Origin: Purpureocillium takamizusanense
Taxonomy: Eukaryota > Ascomycota > Sordariomycetes > Hypocreales > Ophiocordycipitaceae
Reading direction: 5' to 3'
DNA: 64,000 nt
Assembly: GCF_022605165.1 (NCBI RefSeq)
Contig: NC_063068.1
Location: 5,208,001 to 5,272,000 of the forward strand
Of this stretch, positions 1-12,570 are shown in pieces. The stretch's first letter is position 1. The number at the start of each line of letters is the position of its first letter. The position numbers and the translations under genes were made by a program. The notes beneath the pieces were generated by a model. That model was given only the letters and a program-made list of their open reading frames with translations, was not told the origin of the DNA and did not search any database.

Positions 1-69
1 GTCCTCTTCCCATCTCGCATCTCGGACCACACGAACGCCTGGCCCTGCCACGCTCGACAGGCGGTCTAC

Positions 70-2885
70 ATGCCTAGATTCTCGGTCGCCTTTTCCCGGC
101 GCAAGTCCGCCGCCGACGAGTTCGAGCATGTGCCCATAACGACACCCGAGCAGCACTCGTTTCGCGTCATCGAGCGGAAGGATGTTGCCAACAACCGGAC
201 CTTTGACGGCGGAGCCAAGATGGCCCGCGCCTCGGCCAATGTGACCCCGAAGCCCAATTTCCTGGAACTCAACGGCGAGGATAACATGTTTGCTGACCTA
301 AAGACGAATCGGTAAGTCGCCAATGTCCACCTTGCCTGCCTCGCACACCGAGCAATGGTTTTGCTGACGCAACCCCCCGTGGCAGTGGTAGCGGCCTTTC
401 CAACACGACGAATGCCACGTCGACCGATAATTCTTCTCGCCACAGCAACGCGTCGACGGCCCCTTCGTCGACGGACTTTGCTGGTGGCAGCGGGAACGAC
501 GACTACCGCCACACTGCGAAGCCTCCCCCGCTGCAGCGGCCACCGCAGTCACAGCCCCAAGAGTCTCCAGGCCGTGGGAGCCTCAAGTCCAGTTTTCTGG
601 ACCGAGCCACCCGCACCTTTTCCTTCGGCGGACAAAAGAAGCACACGATTCCCCCACCCAAGGAGTCGTCGCCTATCCCTGACGTGCCCCCGATACTCAC
701 CTTTCAGAGCGGGGAGGACGCCGGAAATAGGTCACGGGGCCTGACGGCGTCGTCGGTGAGTACAGCAACGCCAACTCCACAGGAACAATCTGGACTGGAT
801 TTGGGAGCGGACTTCGGCTCTATGATGCCCTCTTTTGACAAAAGGGCAAGCATGGCAACCTTGAAAAATGACGCTTTCATCGAGCCCCGATCCCTTACAG
901 GAATTCGACACCTGCAGCCAGCCCCAATGAGCCCAGACAGTTTCCAGCCGTCGGAGCCGCTGTTGAGCGGCCAGAGCAGCACGAGTGAGTCGGACACGGC
1001 GCGCAACGCCTACGATACGCCGCCGCCGCCTGTGCCTCGCCACCAGACTCCCGGCTCCTTCAAATATGCGAACCGCACTTCGGATGTGGTGGAAGACGAA
1101 GACGCTAAGCTTCTTAGAGATTCTGTCACGGCGATGAAGTCTTTGGCGGCGGAAGAAGGGCAGCGAAACGAACCCCGCGAACCCCAGACTTATCGGTACA
1201 GGCGTGAGGATGACACGTTCGCTGCGCCCCAGCATCGCACCATCGCCTCTACATTCAACAAGGAGGAAAACATGTTCGAGGGAAGCGCGTCTCGGTTTTC
1301 TCGGCCGTCTCAACCGTATACTCCTCGGTCAGCCAGTAACAGGCCACCACAGAACAAGGTCATGACTCCCGCAGAATTTGAAAAGTACCGACAGGACAAG
1401 GAACGAAGCTCAAACGACAAGGCGGCTGTCTCCGCCGCAAAGGAGGCGGATGAGGAAGACGAGATTAACTACGATGACGACGACGACGAGCAGGAAAAGT
1501 CGAAGCAACAGGCAAAGCAGCGGAGGAAGCAAGAGGCACACATGGCTGTCTATCGGCAGCAGATGATGAAGGTCACAGGGGAGCCAACTCCAAGCACGCC
1601 GATTCAGCGGACCGGACGTCCGGGCCTGCTCCCATCGTCGAGCGCGCCACAGCTCAGCCAGATGAAGGCGCCCTCGCCGGACCCAGCCATTGGGGCATCC
1701 GATGAGGATGATGACGAAGACGTGCCTCTTGGCATTCTTCAAGCTCATGGGTTCCCGACCAGGAACCGGCCGCCAACGAGGCTGAGCCAGATGCCTTCGA
1801 ACTCCCACCTGCGCTCGTCGTCCCAGGGACCGCCCCCCGGCCGTCCGGCGTCTGTCGTGACAGACTCTCGTCGACACTCCGTCCTCCCCGCGTTTGCCAG
1901 GAACCTGCCACAGGATCCCTTTGTCGGGGCTAGCATCGTCAAGCCGGCCGTGAGAGAGTCGCTTGCGTTCGGAGGTGACGTGGGGCAGTCGCCCAGGCTG
2001 CAGGTGCCCAACGCTCCCGGCGGCCTCGTTGGCGTCATCGCGAGTGAGGAGCGATCGAGAGCCATGCGCCGGGGCAGCCCCAGCATCGACCCTCATCAGA
2101 TGGCTGCCATGAACGGGCCTCAAGGTCCCGGTTTCGACCCGGTCGGCGGCATCCCCCCGCACATGATGTACAACGGCATGCCCCAGATGCCCCAGCCGAT
2201 GCTCACGCCCGGCGACCAGGCGCAGATCCAGATGACGCAGCAGATGCAACAGTTCATGCAGATGCAGATGCAGTTTATGCAGATGATGGCGGTAAATCAG
2301 AATGGTGGGGGGCCCCCGATGCAGCCACCAATGCAGCAACACATGATGCAACCGGGGCAGCAGTTCGGCGGCCCGTTGCCGTACAACCAGTCCATGGTTG
2401 ATCTACCGTCCCGACATTCGATGATGGCTGAGCCGATGCCAAACATGATGGAGCCGCGCCGCATGGATTACGGCATGCGGACGATGAGCATGGTGCAGCC
2501 CAGCTCCGCATCCTTCATGCAGCCACCACCGGCACGGCAGGGCGCTCCATCCATCCGCGGCTCCATGGCTGGATACACGCCCTCGATTGCCCCTTCGGAG
2601 CGCAGCAACATTGGCCTGCCTGGCCGCTACCGGCCGGTGTCGGTGGCCCCCGCATCGCCCGCCATGGACGAAGCCCCGAGGCCCGTGACAATGTCGGGGG
2701 GGCTTTCCAGCTGGAGCGACGACAAGAGCAAGTCGACCGTGAAGGCGGTCCCCAAGGAAGAGCAGAGTGCGGGAGGCGACGAAGACGACGACGAGCAGGG
2801 TTGGGAGGAGATGAGGGCCAAACGCGACAAGAAGCGGTCACAGTGGAAGAGCAAAAAGAGTTTCTTTGGCGACCTGGCACTGTGA
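70..2885 (+). CDS. Conserved fungal low-complexity protein of unknown function
   Basis: Two exons, 70-311 and 386-2885, give 913 residues. The 74-bp intron has a GTAAGT donor and GGCAG acceptor and restores a continuous frame that is also open from 387 to the next block. The N-terminus is basic and ordered-looking (MPRFSVAFSRRKSA), followed by Ser/Pro-rich disorder. A charged helix-like stretch lies in the middle (MTPAEFEKYRQDKE, then a run of Asp and a KQQAKQRRKQEAH segment). A Met/Gln/Pro-rich tract follows. The C-terminus is basic and Trp-containing (GWEEMRAKRDKKRSQWKSKK). The ends and the EFEKYRQ block feel like those of an unannotated protein family widespread in Sordariomycetes, but that is recollection, not a search. 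No enzymatic motif is visible. The long Met/Gln tract and charged patches suggest a scaffold or RNA/protein-binding role, which is inference only. It converges with RIB4 downstream. Confidence 0.85.
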
Positions 2886-3472
2886 GCCAGACTGACGGCT
2901 GGCCAAGACGCGTCGCGCCTGGTGGTGAAGGTTGAGTGGCTCATTGCTTGCATCATTGTCCATCTTTCTCCGTATCATTTACCCCTTTGAGTTCTCTCTC
3001 CTTTGTCGTCATTGGGCTTGTGTATTTTTTCTTGGGGATATCTGGCAGCCACGCCCGAGAATTTCGCCACCATCTCCAGCTAGATATCTGGTTTCGACTT
3101 TGGGCGTCAGCAGGCACATATTGCAATGGGAAACTTTGGTCGCCCCAGGATGGACCGCGCTCTGCGGACGATAGATAGACATGGCTATACGTGCTAATTG
3201 ACTAATTGGATGATGTATGTCGGTCACTCACTGTGTCTCACTGTGCCGGCTGGAAGTGATACGTCGCCATTTGCCTTGAGTGGGTGCCGAATGAGGTGGA
3301 TGGCGTCGAGATTCATTAACGTATGGACCATACGCGCATCCGTGTCTGGACCAAGCCGAGCCCACAAGAGGTAGCGACGTGCACGGGCAAAATGACGCCA
3401 GTAGATCTCGTTGCAGTCTTATTCAAAAGGAAATTATGTTTTGTCTGAGATTTCCCCTCTACTACTACTACT
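2886..3472. other. Intergenic, convergent 3' ends
   Basis: This spacer lies between the stop of the 70-2885 gene (+) and the stop of RIB4 (-), so it must hold both 3' UTRs. It contains T-rich stretches near 2955-3035 and a short ACT repeat at about 3461-3475. I see no coding sequence. Confidence 0.6.
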
Positions 3473-4264
<792 letters not shown>

Positions 4265-4947
4265 GATGGATGTGGCGGGCGGGCGGACGGGCGGGAACGG
4301 CTTTGCGCGGGGGTGTTGTTGATTTGTGGGAGGGGGGAGGTGGGAAGAAGAGGAGGAGGAGGAGGAGGAGCGGGCTGATAATCTTCAGCAATCCGTGGAA
4401 TGGGAGGGAGGGAGGGACGCCGACGATGGCGGGGCTGGTTGACGAACGCGGCGGGGCAGCTGGCAGGTCCGAGTTCGACGCCTTCTTCGGGGTCCTGAGC
4501 TGGCTGGGCCCTGGCTGGAGGCTTCCTGAGGGAGAGCTATGGGCAGACGTCACTGGCTATTGATGCTCCACAGCACCCTTGGCCGGCCCAGCCAAAAGCC
4601 ACGGGCCTCCTTGATTCAGGGTCCTCGATTACAATGGAAGGAACGCCGGTTCGCGCCTGTCTCATGAACGGCGTGACTTCCAGGTTGTCAGGAGCTCCCG
4701 AGATGTACTTTCCTTACACATTCGCTTAGTCTCGCGAGACTCCTCAGGCATCAATCAAGTAACTCAAGATGTGTTGGTGGCAGAAAGTCATCCTTGGCTT
4801 GCAGGCCTCCCTGTTAGCACTCCGCGGGTGTGCAAGCATTCATTCTTTGTTGCCAATCATTTCGAACAGCCGCAGCTTGTTACTATTCGGTTGCGTCTGG
4901 ATGAGCGTATACCAGCTCACTTCACCGCGAGCTGCAACGTCTGTGTC
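4265..4947. promoter_or_regulatory. Divergent promoter region of RIB4 and the MutL gene
   Basis: The 683 bp between two head-to-head starts must hold both promoters and 5' UTRs. A GGA-rich tract sits at about 4346-4372. An in-frame upstream extension of the MutL ORF to 4771 exists but lacks family similarity, so I treat it as 5' UTR. No specific factor site is claimed. Confidence 0.55.
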
Positions 4948-7880
4948 ATGGCCATTCTCCCCTTGCCGCAGGAGACCGTTCGCCTGCTCTCCTCCTCAGT
5001 GAAGCTCACGAGCCCTCGCGATGTTCTCAAGGAGCTTGTTGACAACGCCATCGATGCCGGCGCCACGTCGATTGACGTCGTCGTATCGCCCAACACACTC
5101 GACAGAATCGTGCTGCGGGACAACGGCCGCGGCGTCGACCTGGAAGACCTGGACCTGCTCGGGAGGAGGGGCCATACAAGCAAGCTGAGAAGCTTTGAGG
5201 AGCTTCGGAACAAGGGCGGCGAGACGCTTGGTTTCAGGGGCGACGCCCTGGCTAGTGTCAACTCCATCGCTACCGTGGCTATCACGACGAGGACGTCGGG
5301 AGAACCGGTGGCCACTCGCATCTGGTTGCGGCATGGTGTTGGCGGCGTCGTCGACAGAAAGCCGGTCTCTGCGCCTGTTGGATCGACCGTGCAAGCCACT
5401 GAGCTCTTCAAACCCCTACCGGCGCGGAGAGCTCTCCTCCTCAACAACACACATAAGACGCTTTCGGGGATGCGAGACCTTCTAAGCGCATATGTCATCG
5501 CTCGGCCATGCCTGAAAGTGTCGTTGAAGGTGGCCGGGCACGATGGCAGCCTCATGTCGTATGCACCCAAGACCTCGGCTTCTGTCAAAGAGGCCGCCCT
5601 TCAGCTGTTCGGCAAAGCGTCGGTTGCCAACTGCACGCCAGTCAGTCTTCACCATGAAGCCAGTGGCTTCGCGTTGGAAGCCTTCCTCCCGGATCGAGAA
5701 TTCGACTTGACGGCGATGAAGAGCAAAGCAATATTCGTGTCGGTGGATCGGAGACCTTTATCATCTTATGGAGAGCTGCCAAAACTGCTGTACAAGCAGC
5801 TCAAGTCACATATTTTGAGATTTTTGCCTGGAAGTTCGCCAATGCTATTCATGCAGCTGAACATCACCTGTCCCCAGGGAAGTTACGACGTGAACGGTTC
5901 CTCGTTGAAGGACGAGGTGCAGTTCGCCAACCAACAAGAAGTGTTGGAGCGCTTTGAGGAATTGTGCTGGTCAGTGTACGGCGTCAGAAAGTCACCCGAC
6001 GGAGGAGAGAGTCAGACAGTGGCTGCCTCACCGGTGCGGATCTCAACAAGGTGATTTCATCCTCCACAACTAGATTCAGTGCCACGGCTTACTGGCTACG
6101 TAGCGTCGACGATGATGAAGGAAATAAATACTTGGACAATCTGACACCTCTAGCAGACTGTGATGTGTTAGAAATGTATGAAGACATGGACATGGTCGAG
6201 ATGCTGGAGCATTTGGATAGGCAAGCGAAGGCTGAAGCAACCTCGACCACATCTCTAATGGATACAGCTGAGGCGCCAAAAGAAACCGAAACCAACCAGA
6301 TCGAAGCCGGAACAGGATCCGGAAAGACGATTGCAAAGATGAGAACAGTTTTCAGCGTTGACATGTCTCGCAGGGACAGTAACACAACCGACGATGCCGC
6401 GCTGGCTGATGTGGTTGATGTGACCCTTCCAACACCACTATTGAAGCAACCCTCATGCGACCGCGCGTCGGCCCATAACAGCGGCCGCGAAGATATACGC
6501 CGGTACTTTCAAAGGAACTCAGACCAGTCATTCCGGATTGCTTGTGATGAAAGCGCAGCTGGGCCGGCGCCAGCGGAAGCGAAGTCACCTCGCTTGTCAG
6601 GGCCGCACGACTCGACAATCAGACAACCTCTGCAACCCCTGACGCAATCAACACTGAACTGGATGCAGAGCGAATTGGACGCACAGCAAGATCCTACCGA
6701 GGCTGACACTGGCGAATACCGTCCCCAAATGGGGCATCAAACAGAGTTTGGTGCGATTGTTTCAGCGAGACTGAATATGTCCGACTCGGACGAGCTTGGA
6801 GAGGGAATTGGGCGCGAGACTCCGCCAAGCAGTCCCAATATCCGGCCTCAGCCCTCTAACTTCCGCTCGATCGTGGACAGTACTCCATCTTCTCAACGGC
6901 CGGCAAGGCTCGGCATGTTGCTGACGCCGCCTTCTGATATTGGACGAGGGGGACGTGAAAGCCGTCGCAACCCTCCATTCAGGTCCCATGCACGGCATGG
7001 TGTATCTGCGCCAAGACCGCATGATGCCCGGCGGAGCGGCATGTCGAGATTGGGAGGCCGCTGGGAGGCCCAGTCCCCTCCTTCGCTCACTCTCGCCACG
7101 TTGGCAGAGAGGATGGAGCATACGCTGGCCAACGGTCACATATTCGCACATGGAGCGCCTAAGAGGCCAGACATTGCGACCAGCCTCCTGAGTTTCATTG
7201 GAAACAACATCCCGCCAGTGTCTACCCAAGGTTAGGGGCCTGTAAGTAGTGATCGTGGGCATACCGGGCGACAGGATCACCCGCGGGAGGCCAGCCAATC
7301 TGGGCATGCACCTGTCGACGAAGCTCCAGCAGGCGCTTCGGAATCTGGCGCGGTCTACACCCACCTAAGACAGACACTTCTCATGAAAACGCCGGAGCCT
7401 ATGGCAGAGTCGCGGTCACATAGCCTCTCGCGAGAGGTTGTCGAGAAAGAAAGCCCGGAGCATAGCAACGATAGCCCCGTAATGCGGAGGAGCTCGGAAA
7501 GTGCGGAGGATCGTGATCCCCGGCGATATTTTATGCGTCGACAACGGTCCCAGGCGGCCCACGGGCATCCAAGAAGGTTTGTTTCCAGAAGGCTGCCTCT
7601 CGAAGCCGTGCCGCAAAACCAGGAGGTACACAGTATTGCGACAGCAATCGACACGTGCAGCATGGGCCTTGCTCGGCAACTCAACCTGATGGTTGAGGTG
7701 GACAAGTATGTCTGGGACGGGACGTTGACACGGGGGCTCCCTTTCGAGACCTTGGCCGAGGCACAACTTGTAGAGGAGCGACTACGTCTTGTAGTGGAGC
7801 TCTGGGCTACGAGGCGCGGGGAGGAAGCAGATGTTGAGTACACAATGCGGTCGCAGGCAAAGGGGAAGCGAGCTGCGTGA
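4948..7880 (+). CDS. MLH2: MutL-family mismatch repair protein, Mlh2/human PMS1 class
   Basis: The N-terminal GHKL ATPase of MutL is clear from the Met at 4948 (MAILPLPQETVRLLSSS, the PMS1/Mlh2-type opening). It shows motif I ELVDNAIDAGAT (Glu29, Asn33), motif II DNGRG (58-62), RRGHTSK (73-79), GFRGDAL (95-101, Asp where Glu is usual) and the PVGSTV loop. In the family these proteins partner Mlh1 and lack the metal-binding endonuclease motif; none is seen here. The frame changes after FEELC. A 50-bp intron 5970-6019 (GTCAGT...ACAG) joins to GCLTGADLNKV. A second intron is needed to remove an in-frame TAG at 7233-7235; 7231-7332 (GTTAGG...GCAG) or 7218-7274 both keep frame. The first choice gives exons 4948-5969, 6020-7230 and 7333-7880, 926 residues. 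The C-terminal half is mostly disordered. The ATPase call is firm; the splice junctions are inferred. Confidence 0.8.
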
Positions 7881-9279
7881 TTAGTGATGGCCACGATGCA
7901 TGGTGCCGCCTGCTCGAACAGGCCCGGACAAAAAGGATGATCTGGGGTTCGCTGTCATTGCTCGTCTAGCTGGTGCAACAAATATGGACTTATAGTTTTG
8001 ATGGTGAAACAGACGTTTTTCGTTGCTCGAAAACGGGAGCAGGGCAGCGCGGGATGTCAATGTCTGCCCAGGTGGACGGGTGAATGAGTCCGTTTAGAGT
8101 TCACGGTCCAGCTATGCAAGGATGCGGGACGACGGGCGAACGGGGGCGCGTACGGCTTGGAGTCGCGAATATGCACAAAGTGGCCATGTGCTCGCGTGCC
8201 GCCGCAAAAGGAGGGAAGAGGGCGCGTCCGACGTACGACTGGAGCTGGAGAGGGAGGGAAGAAGGGGTGTCGTCGGATGGCGATAACGACCGCGAGCGAG
8301 CCCGAAAACAAAGGAACAGTACTTGCAAGCAGGACAACGAAACAAATAGGAAATCGACGTGCCAAGACAGAGCAGAGCAGAGCAAAGTAGGTCAGAGCAG
8401 AGAGGCTGATGGTGGTCGAGCGAGCGGGAGAGCAAGTGAGAGAGAGAGACGGAGATGAGGGCCAACGGCGCAGCTCGTGACAGGGCGTCCGGACAAAGTA
8501 CAGCGAATCGGACCCTGAAGCGGCGGCTGGGCGGGAGGGCGGCCAGGCAAGGAAAGGCGAAGCGGCGGGTGCGTTGTCTTGTGGTGTGGTGTGGCGTGGT
8601 GTTGTGCGGTGTGGTGGACGCCAACAAAGTGAGGGTCTCTTCGTATCGGCCATGAGCTTGGGTTGGTGGTGGTAGTGGTCGTGATGAGGGTGTGGTACAT
8701 GTAGGAACGCCGTCACTCACTAAAGGTGAGTAGGTACCGTAGTGTATGTACGAAGTATAGGTATGCTCGGGGGCTGCCGACTTTTTCTTCAATGACGAGA
8801 GAGATACGGGGTGATGCGAGGGGGGGAGCACTGCAGACGTGCTGTTATGCGCGTCCAGCGACAGCAACAGCAGCAGCAGCAGCAGGTTCTCAGCGGATGA
8901 ACCCCTTCTCACTTCAACTTTGGGCAATAAATTAAATTATATGCACGTCGATGCTCGAGAATCCTAGGCGATTGACGTTTCTTTGCATTGTCTCCGCGAT
9001 TTCTCATCCTCACACTCACATTCACACTCCTGGACCGCTTTTTTCTCATCTGCCATGCCCCTTTGTGTGTGTTCATCCAAATTTTTTTCCGAGGGGGCGT
9101 CTTTGTCTTGCCTTGTTTCTCTTTTTCATTATCTTCTATTTTTTTCTGTGTCTCGCAGCCAGCCCGCAATCTGCAACACGGAACTGGCATTTGGCCGGCT
9201 TTCCGGGCGGGCGGGCGGTGTTGGCTGAAATTAGAAACCGGGTGAGACTCGTGGGGAGATAGATGGCCGGCACTGGAAA

Positions 9280-9300
9280 GGGGGGGGGGGGGGGGGGGGG
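9280..9300. repeat. Poly-G run (21 G)
   Basis: An uninterrupted run of 21 G in the 7.9-12.6 kb spacer. Homopolymers of this length are prone to slippage and assembly error. Confidence 0.85.
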
Positions 9301-10599
9301 ACCGACAGAAGTGGCGTTTTTGGGGGGAGGGGAGTTTCGACGTGGGTAGAACGGGAGGGGAGGGGCGAAGAGCGGATTTAGATGTGTATATGCCCGTGAT
9401 CATCAGTGATGTCTTAAAACTTATGGTATATATGTAGGAGGAAGCAAGAACAAGATATGTCGATGAATGTGCAGCATGTACTGGGCGGCGGAGAGCGGTT
9501 TGCGGCATACGTATTATGTGCAGGACAGCACTCTTTCTTTGGATGAAATGGATATTACTGTCACTACGTGCTTGGTACAGTGACTGCATTGCATGCAGGA
9601 GGAGAGGGTCGCAGCCGTCCACGTCAATCTCGTTCGGAGCTGGTGAGCGTCGGAGACGGATTTCACTGTGCCGGGGGGGACCCGGCACGCACGCAGACGC
9701 AGGAATACGATCCGGACGCGAGAGCTGCTGCCATTGCTGACGGCGGCGGGGTCCCCGTTACTCGATCCAGCCTTGCTCGAGGGCCTTCTTGGGGGGGGGG
9801 GGGACGCGATGACGAGGCCCTGCAGGGTCGAGGAAGGGCCTTGCCTGCAAGCACCCACTGGGTACAGCTTGTACTACTGTAGGTACGCCAACGCGTGCAA
9901 AGTTCGTAGCATGTCCAACCTCGAACACGCACCCAAGAGGGACACACACAGAGAGAGGGCCAGTCCCGGTCTCAGCGTTGGCGGCGTGCTGGATCGGGAA
10001 GGGACTGGCTGGCTGCCCAGATGGGGCAGACCCGGGGGAGGCCAGCTTTAGGCAGCACGACGACGACATCCCATCCATCATCTTCGGCCGGGTGAGGGAC
10101 ACAACGCGGGTGTGTGTGCGTGTGGTATATGTGTGTGATGTTGGCTGCTCCGGCAAACCGGTTGCGCGGGGTACATGTGCGACGGAGGGGCAGGAATGCG
10201 ACCACGATCAAGCAAGATGTGGTGAACCTAATAAACTGGTGTTGCGCGCGACGACCCGGGGTTGGACAATGCTGATTAACGTCTGGTGGTTGCTATCGCG
10301 CGGTGCCGACAACGATGACTACGACGATCACGGCGGCGATGACGATGATGAAGAAGCAGGTGCTGATGGGGGGGGGGGGGGGGTTCCACCACCACCAACC
10401 ACTCCCCGTCGTCTATAGCGGTAGTACCTAGTAGTCATGTAGTTGACCGGAAACTCCATTCAGGGACGGTACCTAACTACAGTACGGGCGCCGGACCGGC
10501 TTTTCGGAGTCTCCATGCCACGTTGGCTGGTGGTGGTCCTCCGTCCGCAAGGGGCTCGCTGTTCAGGTGAGGCACAGCAGGGGGTCAGGCTGACGGAGC

Positions 10600-10626
10600 G
10601 GACGGACGGACGGACGGACGGACGGA
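10600..10626. repeat. Tetranucleotide repeat (GACG)6
   Basis: Six tandem GACG units in non-coding sequence. Their translation gives the artificial TDGR repeats of overlapping ORFs. Confidence 0.85.
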
Positions 10627-11089
10627 TAGACGCGGTGTGGCCTGTTGCGCGCGCTGTTCCGTCTCGGCGGGATGGGCCAAGCATGTAAGAGGCACGAAGT
10701 CGTACGTAGGTAGTATGTAGGTATCTTTGTCAGGCTCGGCGTCGCCCAGTTTGGGTCGCTGGCGGTCCGACGCGGAACTTGAACCTTTGGAACCTCGTCA
10801 TACGTGCAGCCTCTTTGGTACTTTAGTAGATTAGTACTGCCTAAGGCACATACTACTAATACCTTCATGTGCTGCAGTGCAGTAGAGCACAGTGCCTCAG
10901 ATGCGGTACCTGCTTGGCCCGCGCAGCCCGTTGTCGTGCCGCCCCAATAAGCCATCCAAAGCGCATATTGGGTACGAGGGACGAGGGAAGGAAAAGGCAT
11001 GGATGCTATGAGGCGACGTCGCGGCCGTTGGTTCAAGTTGGCGCGCTAAGAGCCGCGGGCTTTGAGGCAGTGCTGCAACCCCCCACTAG

Positions 11090-11188
11090 CCCAGCCCAGC
11101 CCAGCCCAGCCCAGCCCTCGGGCGACAGCCGCTGGAGGACAACCGGTCAGTCGGGTCAGGTTTTTTGAAGTGGGATGGGATGGGATGG
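11090..11188. repeat. Two pentanucleotide arrays (GCCCA)n and (TGGGA)4
   Basis: (GCCCA)n runs at about 11090-11117 and (TGGGA)4 at 11171-11188, separated by about 50 bp. The units are G/C-rich and close to each other's reverse complement (TGGGC versus TGGGA). Confidence 0.75.
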
Positions 11189-11335
11189 AGACAAAAAAAA
11201 AACAAAAAGGAAAAGGGGGGGCCCGGCTGCTCGCAAGCCCAAGCCCAGAGGTGGATCAGGCAACCGCCCCGTCCGCTTGGTTGGCGGCTATGGCGCATCG
11301 ACAGCGCCCAAGCGTCCACCACCAAGGCGCAGCGC

Positions 11336-11359
11336 CAGCAGCAGCAGCAGCAGCAGCAG
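11336..11359. repeat. Trinucleotide repeat (CAG)8
   Basis: Eight perfect CAG units in a spacer, outside any supported coding frame. Confidence 0.85.
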
Positions 11360-12570
11360 CAATAGGGCCTCCATAAGTGGCGATCAGGCGGTGGTGTAGG
11401 TGGCGGGGACACTTGGGCGCGGGCGGCTGGTTCCATGGATAGGTTGAGAAAGGAGCGGGGGGGGTTCCCGTCCCCCTGTGACGGGACGAGGTGATGTGAG
11501 GCGAGGTGAGGTCGACGGGGACTTCTCAGGTGAGGGTCTTCCTGGCCCCACCCTCCACTCCAGCAGGCCATGCCAGGATATGATGAAAGAGAACCGGGAG
11601 GCTTTGCGATACTAATCCCAGCAGCACGAGGACCCCCAGGGGGCGCTCAGCCGCCGCGCCGGACAGGCGATCCAGATGGAAGGAAAGCTGATGAGCTGCA
11701 CTGCACGCACCACCACCCCTGGCCCAAGCTGGGTTGTAGTGTTGCCCCAGCTGTGAGATCCGCCAGATGGACGAAAAACAAAGACTGTTGATGTTGCTGT
11801 CGTCGTCGCTTTTGTTCACTGCCTGCGCGCTGGTACTGTCCACCCATCCATCCCGAGGCCACCACCAGGCGGCCCCTTAGTATTCATCTCGGGAGCGATC
11901 TACTTTAGTAGCACCTACTTATGATGAAGTTGGGTGCTGCGACCGCCATCCGCTACGCTGTACCGTGATTGCAGTACCTATACCGCACCTACCTAACTGT
12001 ATCGTACCTAATCAGGATACCTTACCTCCACTGCTGGGATGCTCCTGCCGCCTCCTGTCAGCGCGACGGCTCCCTGAGATTGTTCTGTTTGTTTCTATTC
12101 GCACCTGCCTGCCTGCCTGCCTGCCTGCCTGCAGGTGCCTGCCAACCTACGCCAGCTCCACCCCAGCGAGCACCAGCACCGGCGCCAGTGCCAGCGCCCA
12201 GCACCACCGGCAGCTCCTCCGCCGTTAGTCTGCCTGCTATCCCGTCCATCCACCCCATCTTCTGATTTCTTTCCTCGCCCACCCCCCCAGTTCGCTCGTA
12301 TTGCCGTCTCCCGACTGTTTTCGTGTTCAGCCTCCCAGCCTGGGTCTCTCGTCCTGTTTTTTTTCTCTTTCTTCTCTTTCTCGTATCCCACCTCATCCGG
12401 TGGTGTCCCTCGTTTACTTTGATTCTCATCAAACCCCCAAACCATCGTCATTCCGAAACCTTGACGTACTAGCTCGCCAACGGTCCTGCATCGCCAACAG
12501 CGTCCGTCCTCCCCGTCCTTCCGCGCCCAAGATGCGCCGCTGGTGAAGGCTGCTGCTGTACCAGCCAAAG

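Larger units (their letters stand above)
7881..12570. other. 4.7 kb gene-free spacer upstream of the TRP channel gene
   Basis: ORFs here are compositionally skewed, overlap on both strands and show no recognisable family. The spacer is rich in simple sequence: a CAG tract at about 8866-8886, G runs at 9280-9300, 9791-9803 and 10368-10383, a GACG array at 10600-10626, GCCCA and TGGGA pentamers near 11.1 kb, (CAG)8 at 11336-11359 and a CCTG array at about 12103-12132. GTAC-centred words cluster at 10421-10905 and 11905-12030. The pyrimidine-rich 12.24-12.43 kb looks like promoter or 5' UTR of the downstream gene. Confidence 0.6.

Noticed and set aside
755..781. GTGAGT...CACAG resembling a second intron in the first gene
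   Set aside because: Only 27 bp, too short for a spliceosomal intron, and the frame reads through.
8057..8927. Overlapping minus-strand ORFs of 219 and 271 codons
   Set aside because: Ser/Leu/Arg/Pro-rich translations of simple sequence in two frames, with no domain, no splice structure and opposite-strand ORFs of similar length.
8909..9688. 259-codon minus-strand ORF
   Set aside because: It spans the poly-G run and T-rich tracts, giving homopolymer proline and lysine runs; no protein-like pattern.
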